Shown: one piece after another, positions 1 through 9,934 of the stretch | Layout of the letters: each line of letters opens with the position of its first letter | Position numbering within the stretch: the stretch's first letter is position 1 | Source of the DNA: Neostapfia colusana | Lineage: Eukaryota > Streptophyta > Magnoliopsida > Poales > Poaceae | Length of the DNA: 64,000 nt | Assembly: GCA_030760725.1 (NCBI GenBank) | Contig: JASWHV010000010.1 | Coordinates: 33,175,760-33,239,759 of the forward strand | Direction: 5' to 3' | Notes under the pieces: model-generated | Databases searched by the model: none | Seen by the model: only the letters and a program-made list of their open reading frames with translations | Told to the model about the DNA's origin: nothing | Made by a program: the position numbers and the translations under genes

Positions 1-893
1 TGCGTCCAGCGGGGCCGGACCTCACTCTCCTCAGAGGAGAGCTCCGGGACGCCACGTGGCTGACAGAAGCCGAGCCTCCCCCTCCGCGGGGAGAGGTCCG
101 GAGGCTCCACGTGCCCCGCAGGCCGGACCCTTCTCTCCTCAGAGAAGGGCTCCGGACCCGCCACGTGGCCAGAAGAACGGTGCTGCCTGCCCCCGAGCGG
201 TGGGTAGCGGGCGTAAAGGCGCCCCATACCTTGCCCGTACAAGGTATTCAAGGCCCGCGTCTTCCCAAGACGTGGAAACGCGGAGCACGCATCTGTCAGG
301 TGCCGTTGCGCCCAGTCGCATCACAGACTGGCGCGCGGTGTCAGAACCTGCCAGCCAATAAACACCGCGACAAGACGTCCCATGCCGCCTGCGCCGTCAT
401 CAACCACTACGACTAGCATGCGGCATGGGCAGGGCGGCAAGATGAAGACTCAGAAGCCTTCGGCCAGAGACAACTACCGGCATAACTGCAGATACGGTAG
501 ATAATAGACAATCTTCCCGGGACCACCCGTCGGGTCCCGGCTCCCCTTGTAAGCCGCCTGGGTCTTGGACTATAAAAGGCTCGGGTAGGCGTCGATAGCA
601 AGGGTTCACACTTTGCAACTCATACGCTAGCCATACACTCACAAGCTGTAACTCACCCCCGAGCTCAGGTCTCCGGTCCTGAGCAGCAAGCAATACAGCG
701 AGCTCCATAGCTCGCCGTGGACGTAGGGTTTTACGCTCCGGCGGCCTGAACCACGTAAAACTCGCCGTGTCAAGCTCTTACTAACTCGTCCATCTGCGCA
801 AGCTTTCCGCTAGGAACTAGCCCCACCGAAAAAAGAACCTCCGCGGGCTGCCCAGTGCAGGCCCGGGGGAAGTGTCGACGGAACACTTCGACA
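1..893 (+). repeat. 5' LTR of element A (family T, left end cut by window)
   Basis: This is the distal part of a roughly 1.1-kb family T LTR; by comparison with the copy at 44441 about the first 200 bases lie outside the window. It ends in CACTTCGACA at 893, directly before a primer-binding site. U3 shows GC-rich modules carrying the G-box CACGTG, a CCAAT box (about 355) and a TATA box (TATAAAAG, about 571), so transcription would start near 600 and run rightward into gag. The LTR reads in the same direction as those of element B and opposite to the LTRs at 6275, 12130, 14897, 16410, 23971, 24316 and 25920. Confidence 0.9.
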
Positions 894-895
894 TT

Positions 896-913
896 TGGCG
901 CGCCAGGAAGGGG
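896..913 (+). other. Primer-binding site of element A
   Basis: TGGCGCGCCAGGAAGGGG starts two bases after the LTR terminus, where minus-strand DNA synthesis is primed by a tRNA 3' end. The first ten bases are a perfect palindrome. Element B has the same site with one base different. I cannot name the tRNA with confidence. Confidence 0.75.
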
Positions 914-950
914 GCTCTTCCCCTAGCGCGACAAGTTTCCGCCGACGAAG

Positions 951-2698
951 ATGACCAAGCTTCCTTCAGCGGCAAACTCTCCCCCTCTGCGTTCACGGCG
1001 AACCGTGACCACAGGGGAGTACATGTCGACACACTCAGGACGGAGTGTGTCGACAAAAGCGGGTAGCCAGCAGCCGACTCCGGCAACGCCGACTCCGGCT
1101 ATGCAGGCCCCGACCAGTGTGAGATCTTCTGCAGCGCTGAGCGTACACCATGGAGGTGCGCTAGCTGCAGCAAGAGCGCTGCTGCGCAACCCACCTGCGG
1201 GGGATGCGCCCCATTCAGTGACCCAGCAATGGGTCCGCGAGGTGGACGCCTCGTCGTCGCCGCCGCGAACCCTCGGTTTCGGCGAGGACGGCGCCCAGGA
1301 CAACCGGCTGTGTCGCTGACGCGCACACCCACGGTTGATGGGCTAACGGCGGATTCCAGCTCCTCCAGGCTCCTGTCGACGGACCTGCGAAGGGAGCTGG
1401 AACGGTGTCACTTGGGCCAGGACGCCCGGGTGTACCTCGAGCGACGCCGAGAAAGGCGTCGCAACCATGAGGCTGGCGACAGCATGTCGTCGGCCTCGAC
1501 ACAACCTGAAGGGGAGGTCTTCGCCACGCGAGTCCTGCCTCAGGCATATGCTGCGCAGCATATGCCACAACCTTATGCACCGCAAGCAGCGGCCCCGGTC
1601 TATGGTGCAGCCTTGCCCATGCCAGGATACGCGATGCCAGGTGCAAACCAAGCGTTCGCAGCGCCTGTACCTGCAGCAGCAGGTTCAGGATGTGCGGCCC
1701 TTGCACCCCACCTTCGCTTCGCAAGGTGGCCACGCAAGTTTCGCCCGCACCTGCCCGAGAAATAAGACGGCAGCGTCAACCCAGCGGAGTTCCTCCAGAT
1801 CTACTCCACCGCCGTACTTGCCGCAGGAGGGGACGAGGCTGTCATGGCCAACTACTTCCCCGTCGCCTTGACCGGCCCAGCTCGGTCTTGGCTCATGAAT
1901 CTACCTCAGGGGTCCATAACCTCCTGGGGAGAGCTCTGCCGGCAGTTCGTCGCCAACTTCGGCAGCTCCTACACCCGTCCCGGCACGGAGCTTGACCTCC
2001 ACGCCGTCAAGCAACAACCTGGGGAGTCGCTGCGCTCTTTCATCCAGCGGTTCTCTCAGGTACGCAACACCATCCCGCATATCCAAAGTGCCTCTGTGGT
2101 GGTGGCGTTCCGACAGGGTGTCCGGGACGAGAGAATGCTTGAGAAACTCGCGACCAGAGAGGTCCGCGACGTCTCGGAGCTCTTCAGCCTGGCGGACAAG
2201 TGCGCCAGAGCAGCTGAAGGGCGGAACTGGCACGCTCTGCCGACCTCCGAGTCAGGAGGACAGCCCGGGTCCGGTGCTGCTGTCTACGGGGGTGGCAAGA
2301 AGACCAAGAACCAGGGGAGTGGCAAGATGAAGTCACCATTTACGGCCCCCGTCGCCGCAGCTGCGACGACCAGTGGAGCTCGGGGGCCACGCCCCGACAA
2401 AAGGCAGTGGCAATCACCGGTCCCTGACAGTGACCAGGTCGGGCTATGCCCTGTGCATGGCACCAGCAACCATACTGCCGCCGAGTGCTGGGAGATCCAG
2501 AGGCTTGCAGAGCGCTTCCGCAAGGGAAGACAGCAGAGGGCTGAAGCACCGTCCTACCCTCAGAGGGATGGCAAACATAAGGTCGATGCCCCAGTCACTG
2601 CTGCCCATCAGGTGGGGTTCCAGGAGCCTCAGCGTGTCATAAAGACAGTGCATGACGGTGAGGACTCCAGTTCCGACGGTGACAGGCCGGGGCGTTAG
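951..2698 (+). pseudogene. gag: gag of element A (broken)
   Basis: Structural capsid protein gene of a Tat-like Ty3/gypsy element. The ATG at 951 starts MTKLPSA, as in element B at 45593. The reading frame shifts near 1250 and is cut by a TAA at 1763-1765 where element B has a tyrosine codon (EKYDG). The capsid core then reads on from about 1766, including ANYFPVALTGPARSWLMNLP and SFIQRFSQVRNTIPHI, to a TAG at 2698. A C-H-H-C zinc-knuckle-like motif (CPVHGTSNHTAAEC) lies near 2446-2490. No protease or reverse transcriptase follows. At least one frameshift and one stop make it non-functional. The type of protein is clear from the retrotransposon gag core and its position behind LTR and primer site. 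Confidence 0.85.
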
Positions 2699-2877
2699 CT
2701 AACTGCGGTGCGCTCCGTGCCTCGAACATACCTCTCGGGGGCCGCGTAAGGTCTGTCAACCCCTTGAAGGCCTTGCCAGAAGGGGAAGACACTTAGGTCA
2801 TCCAAGGCGAGCCGGGGCCCACCTACCCCTTGAAGGCCTTAGCCAGAAGGGGAGAACTCCCCGGGGGCCCCCAGGAG
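2699..2877 (+). other. Spacer with two direct repeats behind gag
   Basis: Non-coding joint between gag and the integrase relic. It holds two near-identical blocks (CCCCTTGAAGGCCTT followed by AGCCAGAAGGGG or GCCAGAAGGGG), about 67 bases apart. The same arrangement recurs in element B near 47410-47500. The deletion that removed protease to integrase core must lie here. Confidence 0.6.
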
Positions 2878-3202
2878 AAGCCGCGCAGGACCTGATCCAG
2901 CGCGAAGATAACAACCTCGTCGACAAGACTCGGCTACAGGGAACACCCCACAACGCACGGTCTCGGCTAATGCTCTAAGCACTACCGCCAAAGGACCAAA
3001 CGCGTCGGGGGCCTACAGGAGGGCAACCTGGTGAAGTGCTACGCTCTATTCCAAGAAGGACCCATAAGCTCTCCCCCAGCAGGGAAGGTCCCTTCCGAAT
3101 CATGAAAGCTTCCGCCCCAGGTACACATGCCCTTCAACCGAGAGTGGGATCCATTCCCAAAAATCCTTGCCATGAAGCAGCACTGTAAGTCCTACTTCCT
3201 GA
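2878..3202 (+). pseudogene. Relic of the integrase C-terminal region (element A)
   Basis: Base-level similarity to the reverse complement of the integrase tail at 23608-23970 is visible over this stretch: shared landmarks are GCCGCGCAGGAC, CCTCGTCGA, AACGCACGGT, CTCTCCCC followed by GGGAAGGTCCCTTCCGA, and TAAGTCCTAC at the end. In the autonomous relative this encodes the part before and including IEHLRKFYP and the stop. Here it is too decayed to translate. It shows that element A descends from an element with a full pol, from which everything between gag and the integrase tail was deleted. Element B carries the same relic at 47531-47860. Confidence 0.65.
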
Positions 3203-4547
3203 GCATCGGTAGAACAGGGTTATTCCCTTCTGTAATAGATCCCATAGAATTTAAGAACAGAGCTTGGGGTAGCTAAGTCTCAAGGGACGGTACAGGACTA
3301 CGTCCAGTTTAGCCTGGTTCCGACCCTAAGCGCGTAGAGTCTTGCTTCCCTTGTAGACAAGGCGGAACATTGCCTCCATGTACAGCCAGAATTCCACCTA
3401 TGGGCACGAATACAGAGACCTGTTCTACTTAGCTCTCTCTCATGCGCTCATTTAAATTATGCATTATTTTTTATGATCGCACTATCTCTGTATGTTCATC
3501 GTACTTCTAGCTCCCCCTCTCCTGCGCTCATCCATAGTCGGCATTCACTATCCTACCGAAGGCGGCTGCGCTTGAGGTACCTGCCGATGGCCGAGTGAGT
3601 CTCTCGGGCCTCCCCCAGTAAGGTGTTGCGGTGCCAGATGGTTACCTCCAGGAAAGGCCTGCGTTGTGCATGGGGGGTCCAGGGTGCGTATCCAGCTTAG
3701 CTGGCCCTGAGCCCAAAGCATGCGCATCCTGCCCTCCGGAGGTCCAGGGGAGTACGACCGCTTTGCCTGGTCATGAACCCAAAGCACGTGCACTCTGCTT
3801 CCCCAGCGCATGGCCCGGTACTAGGGATCGGACGGCCGTACCCGGACCTCGGAGGGAGCCGGAGCTCCGGCGCCTCGTGCACAGAATTGCCCAAGCCCCG
3901 TATAGCGAATCAGGATCGTAAGACGGATAAGACTAGGAGACGGGAGGGGAGGACCCCCCGAGGAGAATTATGTTTCCTCTGCCTATGTGCAGGACCTCCA
4001 GGTTACGACGACAGGGGCTGCATGAAGCAGGGGGGAAAGGAGCTACCAACTACTCCGGCCTTGGACTGGAAAGACCGGGACCTGCCCCTCCAGTAGGGGC
4101 GGGACCCGGGGGCCCCACGTGTCCAGCGGGCCCGGAACTCTCTCCCCCCTTGAGGAGGGCTCCGGGCTCGCCATGTGGCAGGTGGAAACCGGACCTCCCC
4201 CCTCGGTGGGAGGGCTCCGAAAGCCCTACGTGTCCAACATGGCCGGAGCTCCCGCCTCTTAAGGAGGAGCTCCGGACCCGCCACGTGGCAGGCAGATTTG
4301 GAGCTCCCCATAGGGCGAGATCCGGAGACCTCCGGGGGCCCCTAACACGGTTAGGACCCGGGGAGGGTGTCTGTGCAAAGCTCCGAGATTGGAGATGGCC
4401 TCTGGGTACCTTGCGGAGCTGAGGATTCAGTCAGGCAAAGCCAAGAAGGAGAGAAAAAGCATCACAGACACAAATATCCAAGAGAGTCAAATTAAGTGAG
4501 GCTCCATGAGCTGGACTACAGACTCGATAAAAAGGGAGAAACAAGTC
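3203..4547 (+). other. 3' internal non-coding region of element A
   Basis: No credible coding sequence. The stretch is homologous to 47860-49088 in element B and, reversed, to 43573-44440 plus 51861-52400 in element E and 22935-23600 in element G, so it is a family-specific untranslated region. Between about 4100 and 4330 it contains GC-rich modules with CACGTG or near matches and TCCGG-flanked inverted repeats, like those in the LTR U3. Confidence 0.75.
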
Positions 4548-6274
4548 CTAAGGACCTCCCGGCTCCCGCCGGAACCTTGCGGCTATAAGGGCGGCCACAT
4601 CCTCGACTTCAGCCCTGGCAGCTTCCTCCCGCTCCGCGGCTGGGCCCTCTCTCGCTGGCTCTAGCGAAAAAGAGGGGTCGCGGCTCTTGAAGCATGCCAG
4701 CACATGCGAGGCGACCTCTAAAGCCAAGCCGCGGCCCTCGGCCTCAAGCTCGCTGGCGACCACCAAGTCTAGTCTGTCCAGCTTGGCGCCGATCGACTCC
4801 AACGCTGGGATCACCTCCGCCACCTTCAATGCAGGAGCCGCGGCCCTCACCGGACTGAAGCCAAGAGGGATCAGGGCGGACCCGCTCGATCCATGAAGCT
4901 TGAGACCGCACGAGCCTCGGAGGACCGCAAGGCTGAGAGCTCCTCCACCTCGCGGCGGGCCGCCTGCAGAGCCTCCAGGTTCCTCTCGGAGAATTCCTTC
5001 TCCTTGGCCGCCAGGGAGCTCTCCCGAAGGTGGAGAGTCTTGGCGAGCCGCTCCAATTCAGCGGCCTTGAAGTCGGCGGTCAGCTCCCGGTCCAAGACCG
5101 CCCGGCGATCACGGAAGACCTGTTCCTTCCTCAAGTCGAGGTCTGCCTTCAGGATCTCCAGCTCCTCCATCCGAGCTCGAAGGTCATCCTCGCCCGCAGC
5201 CAGCTGCGCGGCGACCCTCTCCGCCTCAGCTGCCATGGAACGCTCCCGTTCCTCAACGGCGAGTTCACGGCACTCCAACCGCTGCCGTATCTCCACAGCA
5301 GCAGAGAGGATCTCTTCGGCCCGGGCGTGTGCCTCCAGGGTCTCCCTGTTGATCCGCCGCGATTGGGTGTCCATGCGGTCGACAGCCCGCTTCATCCGGT
5401 CGAGGAGTGCTTCCCTGAAGTCGAGAAACTCCCGCCTGGAGTCGAGCTCACTCTTAACCTTCGCGGTCCTCTCCCGCAAAAGGTTCCCCCAGGTGAGGAG
5501 GCGATCCCGTTAAACCGTATACTCCTCCCGCTCGCGCCCTAGCGCAGCCAAGACCTGCCGAACGCTTGTCTCGGCAAGCGCGAAGGCATCCGCCAGAGGC
5601 AATGGAGCGACAGAGGCCGGGGCAGTCCCCCCGACCTCCTCCATTACCTCGTCCTCAGGAAGAGCCGACGCACCAGCAACCGAGACGAGACGCCGGTCAG
5701 GAGAAGCTGGCTCCGAGGCTCTGGCAGCCAGGCCTGCCGGGCTCTTTTCAGCTTCTGGCTCCTTGATCTGAGGAGAGGGGCGAACCGGGGAAGGTGGTGC
5801 TGGAGAAAAGGCTGGGCCGCCTAGTGCAGGGTCAACCTGCGCTGGCTTGGGGGCCGTGGTGGCCGTCTCGGCAGGAAGAGACGACGCCGCCGCGGAGTCC
5901 GGGCACACCGGAACAGGAGATGTTCGCGCTGGCCTGGGGGCCGCGGCAGTTACCCCTGGCTCCGGGCGCAGCGGCACAGATTCCCCGCAAGTCGGGGAAG
6001 GCCGGGAAGCGCGGAAACTCCAGCGGGCTCTGAACCCCGACTTCCGAGCCGGGGTAGGACTCCCAGAGCCCGCTATCGTCACTGATGGCCGCTCCGCAGT
6101 CGCTTGGACTGGCGGAACAGGCGACGCCCCAGAAGCTTCCCCCAGCACATCAACCCGGGTCCTCTTCGAGTCGCCACCAGAGGGGGTGTCAGGCACCCCA
6201 GAATCCCGACTTGGCACAGACGCCGTTGCTGGAGGAGATCGAGCGCGCTTCTTCTCTGGCGGCGGGTTGGAAGC
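4548..6274 (-). pseudogene. Antisense ORF (aORF) of element A, broken, fused to LTR
   Basis: This ORF lies on the strand opposite to gag between the 3' untranslated region and the expected 3' LTR, the position reported for antisense ORFs in Tat-lineage elements. The protein has a Pro/Ala/Ser-rich N-terminal half with basic patches (PEKKRARSP, SKRTR) and a long charged, heptad-like coiled-coil segment (LRERTAKVKSELDSRREFLD onward to REVEELSAL), ending REPGGP. Element A carries a TAA at 5510-5512, where E and B have a glutamate codon, and a small deletion near 4880 that shifts frame. At 6274 the ORF is cut just after its original ATG by the LTR at 6275, which supplies an in-frame ATG of its own (MQARGKC). 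Function is unknown. Nuclear location is only suggested by the basic patches. Confidence 0.75.
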
Positions 6275-7400
6275 TGTCGAAGTGTTCGGTCGACACTTCC
6301 CCCGGGCCTGCACTGGGCAGCCCGCGGAGGTTCTTTTTTCGGAGGGGCTAGTTCCTAGCGGAGAGCTTGCGCAGATGGACGAGTTAGTGAGAGCTTGACA
6401 CAGAGAGTTTTACGTGGTTCAGGCCGCCGGAGCGTAAAACCCTACGTCCACGGTGAGCTATGGAGCTCGCTGTATTGCTTGCTGCTCAGGGCCGGGGGGC
6501 CTGAGCTTGGGGGTGAGTTACAGCTTGAGAGTGTATGGCTAGCGTATGAGTTGCAAAATGCGAACCCAGGGGTGCGGATGGCTAGAGTCCGAACCCCTGC
6601 TAACGTCGCCTACCCGAGCCTTTTATAGTCCAAGACTCGGGTGGCTTACAAGGGGGGCCGGGACCCGACAGGTGGTCCCGGGGAGATTGACTGATATCTA
6701 CCGTATCTGCAGTTATGCCGGTAGTTGTCTCTGCCGAAGGCTTCTAAGTCTTCGTCTTGTAGCCCTGCCCATGCCGCATGGTAGTCGTAGTGGTTGATGA
6801 CGGCGCAGGCGGCATGGGATGTCTTGTCGCGGCGTTTATTGGCTGGTAGGTTCTGACACCGCGTGCCAGTCTGCGATGCGACTGGGCGCAACAGCACCTG
6901 ACAGACGCGTGCTCCGCGTTTCCGCGTCTTGGGAAGACGCGGGCCTTGAATACCTTGTACGGGCAAGGTGTGGGGCGCCTTTACGCCCGCTGCCTACCGC
7001 TCGGGGACAGGCAGCACCGTTCTTCTGGCCACGTGGCGGGTCCGGAGCCCTTCTCTGAGGCGAGAAGGGTCCGGCCTGCGGGGCACGTGGAGCCTCCGGA
7101 CCACTCCCCGCGGAGGGGGAGGTCCGGCTCCTGTATGCCACGTGGCGGGCACGGAGCTCTCCTCTGCGGAGAGGGAGGTCCGGCCCCGCTGGACGCGTGG
7201 CGTCTTCGGACCTCTCTCCCACGGAGGGGGAGGTCCGGCTTCTGTATGCCACGTGGCGGGCCCGGAGCTCTCCTCTGAGGAGAGGGAGGTCCGGCCCCGC
7301 CGGACGCGTGGCGCCTTCGGAGCTCTCCCGGCGGAGAAGGGCGAGTACCTTAGGCATTTTACCCTGTGCGCGGGGGTACCCCATATCGAGGGTACCGACA
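6275..7400 (-). repeat. 3' LTR of element F
   Basis: Family T LTR in minus orientation, 1126 bp, TGTCGAAG at the left and ACCGACA at the right. It carries a 37-bp partial duplication (around 6560-6597) that is also present at 14897 and 23971 but absent from the 5' LTR of F. Its TATA box (TTTTATAG on the plus strand, about 6621) would drive transcription leftward into the aORF of element A. CACGTG boxes occur about every 55-60 bases between 7025 and 7260, alternating with ACGCGT variants. Confidence 0.9.
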
Positions 7401-7574
7401 GTGGCCCCCGGGCCCATCTCGGGGGAGATAGCAAGCCCGAGGTGGGACCTTCGTCTCTTCTGATCCGCGCACTTTCTTGTCTTGAGTACTCCCTGTGCTG
7501 GCAGGGTCTTGACGGCTTCGATGTTCAGCCTCTTAGGAGAGGGTGAAGCCTGACATCAGAGCTCCACCCGGCAG
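7401..7574 (-). other. 3' untranslated and polypurine side of element F
   Basis: The first 80 bases (GTGGCCCCCGGGCCC and following) match the sequence next to the 3' LTRs at 17494, 25410, 27016 and, reversed, 50799; this is where plus-strand synthesis is primed. After about 7480 the sequence diverges from those copies and leads into the tandem array. No coding sequence. Confidence 0.55.
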
Positions 7575-8165
7575 TGGGGGCGGAGGTCCGGAAGTCATCG
7601 GAGCTCAGGCCAGCGAAGGGCGTGAGGTCCGGCATCAGCGCTCACTTCTGAAAGGAGGGCGAGGGCTGGCCTCGGAGCTCGGCCTGGCTGTGGAGGCGGA
7701 GTCCGGAAGTCATCGGAGCTCAGGCCAGCGAAGGGCGTGAGGTCCGGCATCAGCGCTCGCCTCTGAAAGAAGGGCGAGAGCTGGCCTCGGAGCTCGTCCA
7801 GGCTGTGGAGGCGGAGTCCGGAAGTCATTGGAGCTCAGGCCAGCGAAGGGCGTGAGGTCCGGCGTCAGCGCTCGCCTCTAAAAGGAGGGCGAGGGCTGGC
7901 CTCGGAGCTCGGCCCAGCTGTGGAGGCGGAGTCCGGAAGTCATCGGAGCTCAGGCCAGCGAAGGGCGTGAGGTCCGGCATCAGCGCTTGCCTCTGAAAGG
8001 AAGGCGAGGGCTGGCCTCGGAGCTCGGCCCAGCTGTGGGGGCGGAATCCGGAAGTCATCGGAGCTCAGGCCAGTGAAGGGCATGAGGTCCGGCATCAGCG
8101 CTCGCCTCTGAAAGGAGGGCAAGGGCTGGCCTCGGAGCTCGGCCCAGCTGTGGGGGCGGAGGTCC
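7575..8165. repeat. 115-bp tandem array, about five units
   Basis: The landmark GGAAGTCAT recurs with GAAGT starting at 7591, 7706, 7821, 7936 and 8051, so the period is exactly 115 bases. Each unit contains GTCCGGAAGTCATCGGAG, GGGCGTGAGGTCCGGCATC and CTGGCCTCGGAGCTCGGCC with few changes. Stop-free frames across it are a consequence of the repeat and not genes. Such arrays are common in the 3' internal region of Tat-type elements. Confidence 0.92.
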
Positions 8166-8869
8166 GGAACTCCTCAGTGGTCTCCCCTTTCCTATCCCTT
8201 AGTCTTATTTGGCTTACTGTCCCAGGCCGGAATACTGGGCTTAGGTAATCCAGTGCACTTGGTCCCGGAGGTCTGGCCCCAGCCCCAGTAAGGGTGTAAC
8301 CGCCCGGCCCCCTGGTACTCAGACCGTAGCGCCGGGAGGCAGAGTGCGCATGATTTTGGTGCAAGACCGGGGAAAGCAAGGCTCCTGACCCCCCGTTCTA
8401 GCGTAGGTCTTTTCTCGGAGGAGACCAACTGGTGGTGCAATACCCTTATAGACGGAGATCCGAAAGGCCACGGGGCCTCTGGCAGGTACCCCAAGCACTA
8501 CCGCCTTTGGCAGGGCGGCAAATATCGACTATGCATGAGAGCAGGAAAGAGGAACCGAGTGTACAATGGTCGCACACTGTCTAGAGCGTGGGGAGGTGTT
8601 CATATAAATTAATGCGTAATTTAAATAAACACCTAAGTAAGCATGGTGAACTAACTGGGGTGGCGTCGGAGTGCCTGTCTTCACGCAGAGCGGGTCATGC
8701 GTGGCTTCGTCGTACGCCGGACACGAGGGGACCCCCATGGCTATATCAGGGGGAAGCATGGCTTCGGCCCTGCATACCATGTGGATGGGTAGTTCCCGTG
8801 ACCCGGCCCTGGGAAGTCCGGCTGGCCCTCCACATGGAGGAGCCGGTATCCCCCGACGGCTCTGAGTGC
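8166..8869 (-). other. Non-coding interior of element F
   Basis: I see no gene here. The part near 8185-8300 resembles the untranslated region of the related elements (compare 23100-23200 and, reversed, 3880-3950), with the landmark TAGTCTTATTTGGCT. The part after 8520 is AT-richer and shows no protein similarity that I recognise. Confidence 0.5.
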
Positions 8870-9180
8870 GCGTCTGCACCGGTTGTGTGGGTCTGCTTGG
8901 CGTGGACTTGGCACGCATTGCATCCCTAACCAGTTTGACGGCGTCCAGGTGGCTCTCGGTCAGTAGGAGCCATGCCGGGTGGCTTATCTGACCAACGCGC
9001 GGGATGATGAGCGTTCCCTGCACTCGCCTCCTCGGACTACTGCGAGCTAGTTGCAGCCTTCCTCCTGGGTTATGCACCGCAATAGGATGTCGAGGCGCCA
9101 CGCCAGTAAAGATACCAGCGCGTAGCACTTAGCCGTCCGCACCACCCGTTCAGCGGATACACGTTCATCAGGAAGGATGT
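8870..9180 (-). pseudogene. Integrase zinc-finger relic of element F
   Basis: The minus strand carries the decayed counterpart of the HHCC region seen in element J at 16024-16200: landmarks are LLRCITQ, GGECRERSSSRAL and RHGSY. Frames are shifted and stops interrupt it. The catalytic core does not follow. It retains only enough to identify the source as a Tat-type integrase N-terminus. Confidence 0.55.
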
Positions 9181-9333
9181 CCTTCAAGGAGTCCCGGACC
9201 TCCGTGGTCCATGCATCGGGACTACTTGAGCTTCTGGATCTCGAGCGCTGGGTTGCATGGAGTCCTCAGCGACTCTTACGATCCTTTGGCGGCATCCAGG
9301 GCCACCGGGACTGCCTAGCTTCGTGGCACTGGT

Positions 9334-9934
9334 TCAGCCCCCTTCGCCGGGCTCGGCGGGCCGGGCTGTGGACCGCAGCAACGTCCTCTCGAAGACTCCT
9401 TCGAGCACGGGGGCTCCGATGGAGGTCTTCATTGAGAAGTTGTCAGCTGCGGCCGTGCCAGCGCGCGGTTCATGGCGCAGGTCCAAGGCGAGGAATTTTT
9501 TCTCCAACATCTGCACGTGAAGCAGATAAGCAGCTAGCTGTGGGTTATTGCAAGGGCATTCACCCTTAACTTGCTTGATAACTAGCTGGGAGTCACCCTG
9601 TGCCAACAACTGGCGAGCGCCCAAAGACAGGACTGTCTTTTAGGCCAAAGACGAGTGCTTCATACTCTGCCAAGTTGTTGGTTGCCTTGGAATTGAAACG
9701 CACCATGTACCCAGACTGCTCCCCCGATGGCATGAGAAGCAGTACGCCGGCACCGGCCCCCTGCTTTCGCGAGGAGCCGTCGAAGAAGAGCATCCAGTGA
9801 GGCCCGGTGAAGACCGGAGCTCGGTACTTTGGTTCACCGTCTTCGTGGCCCCCTGGGTCAGCCTTCGTTGGCGTCCACTCAGCTACGAAGTCAGCCAGTG
9901 CTTGGCTCTTGGCTGTCTGACGTGGTCGGGAGCT
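9334..9934 (-). pseudogene. Second (archaeal-type) RNase H fragment fused to gag
   Basis: The translation contains FFDGSSRKQGAGAGVLLLM, NNLAEYEAL and LAQGDSQLVIKQVKGE, matching the domain in element J at 14160-14637. Tat elements are known to carry such an additional RNase H behind the usual one. In this copy gag runs directly into SQALADFVAEWTP near 9935, so protease, reverse transcriptase and the first RNase H are deleted. A frameshift lies near 9600-9640. The frame ends in a stop after EPGEGG, at the same place as in J. Confidence 0.7.

Noticed and set aside
4893..5513. Ser/Arg-rich plus-strand ORFs opposite the aORF (also 42627-43529 minus and 49228-50313 plus)
   Set aside because: They are shadows of the coiled-coil frame: GAG/CTC-rich codons read as Ser/Arg on the other strand. 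They are long in each copy, so the choice of coding strand rests on the heptad-like charged protein and the ATG context at 27509.
6836..7417. Long ORFs in family T LTRs on both strands (also 15441-16154, 15458-16042, 12771-13307, 25064-25552, 26610-27311)
   Set aside because: They arise from GC-rich repeated modules with few stop codons, appear in several frames at once and have no gag, pol or other protein similarity. They recur only because the LTR recurs.
7575..8165. CRISPR-like array
   Set aside because: The 115-bp units are contiguous with no unique spacers, and the context is a plant retrotransposon.
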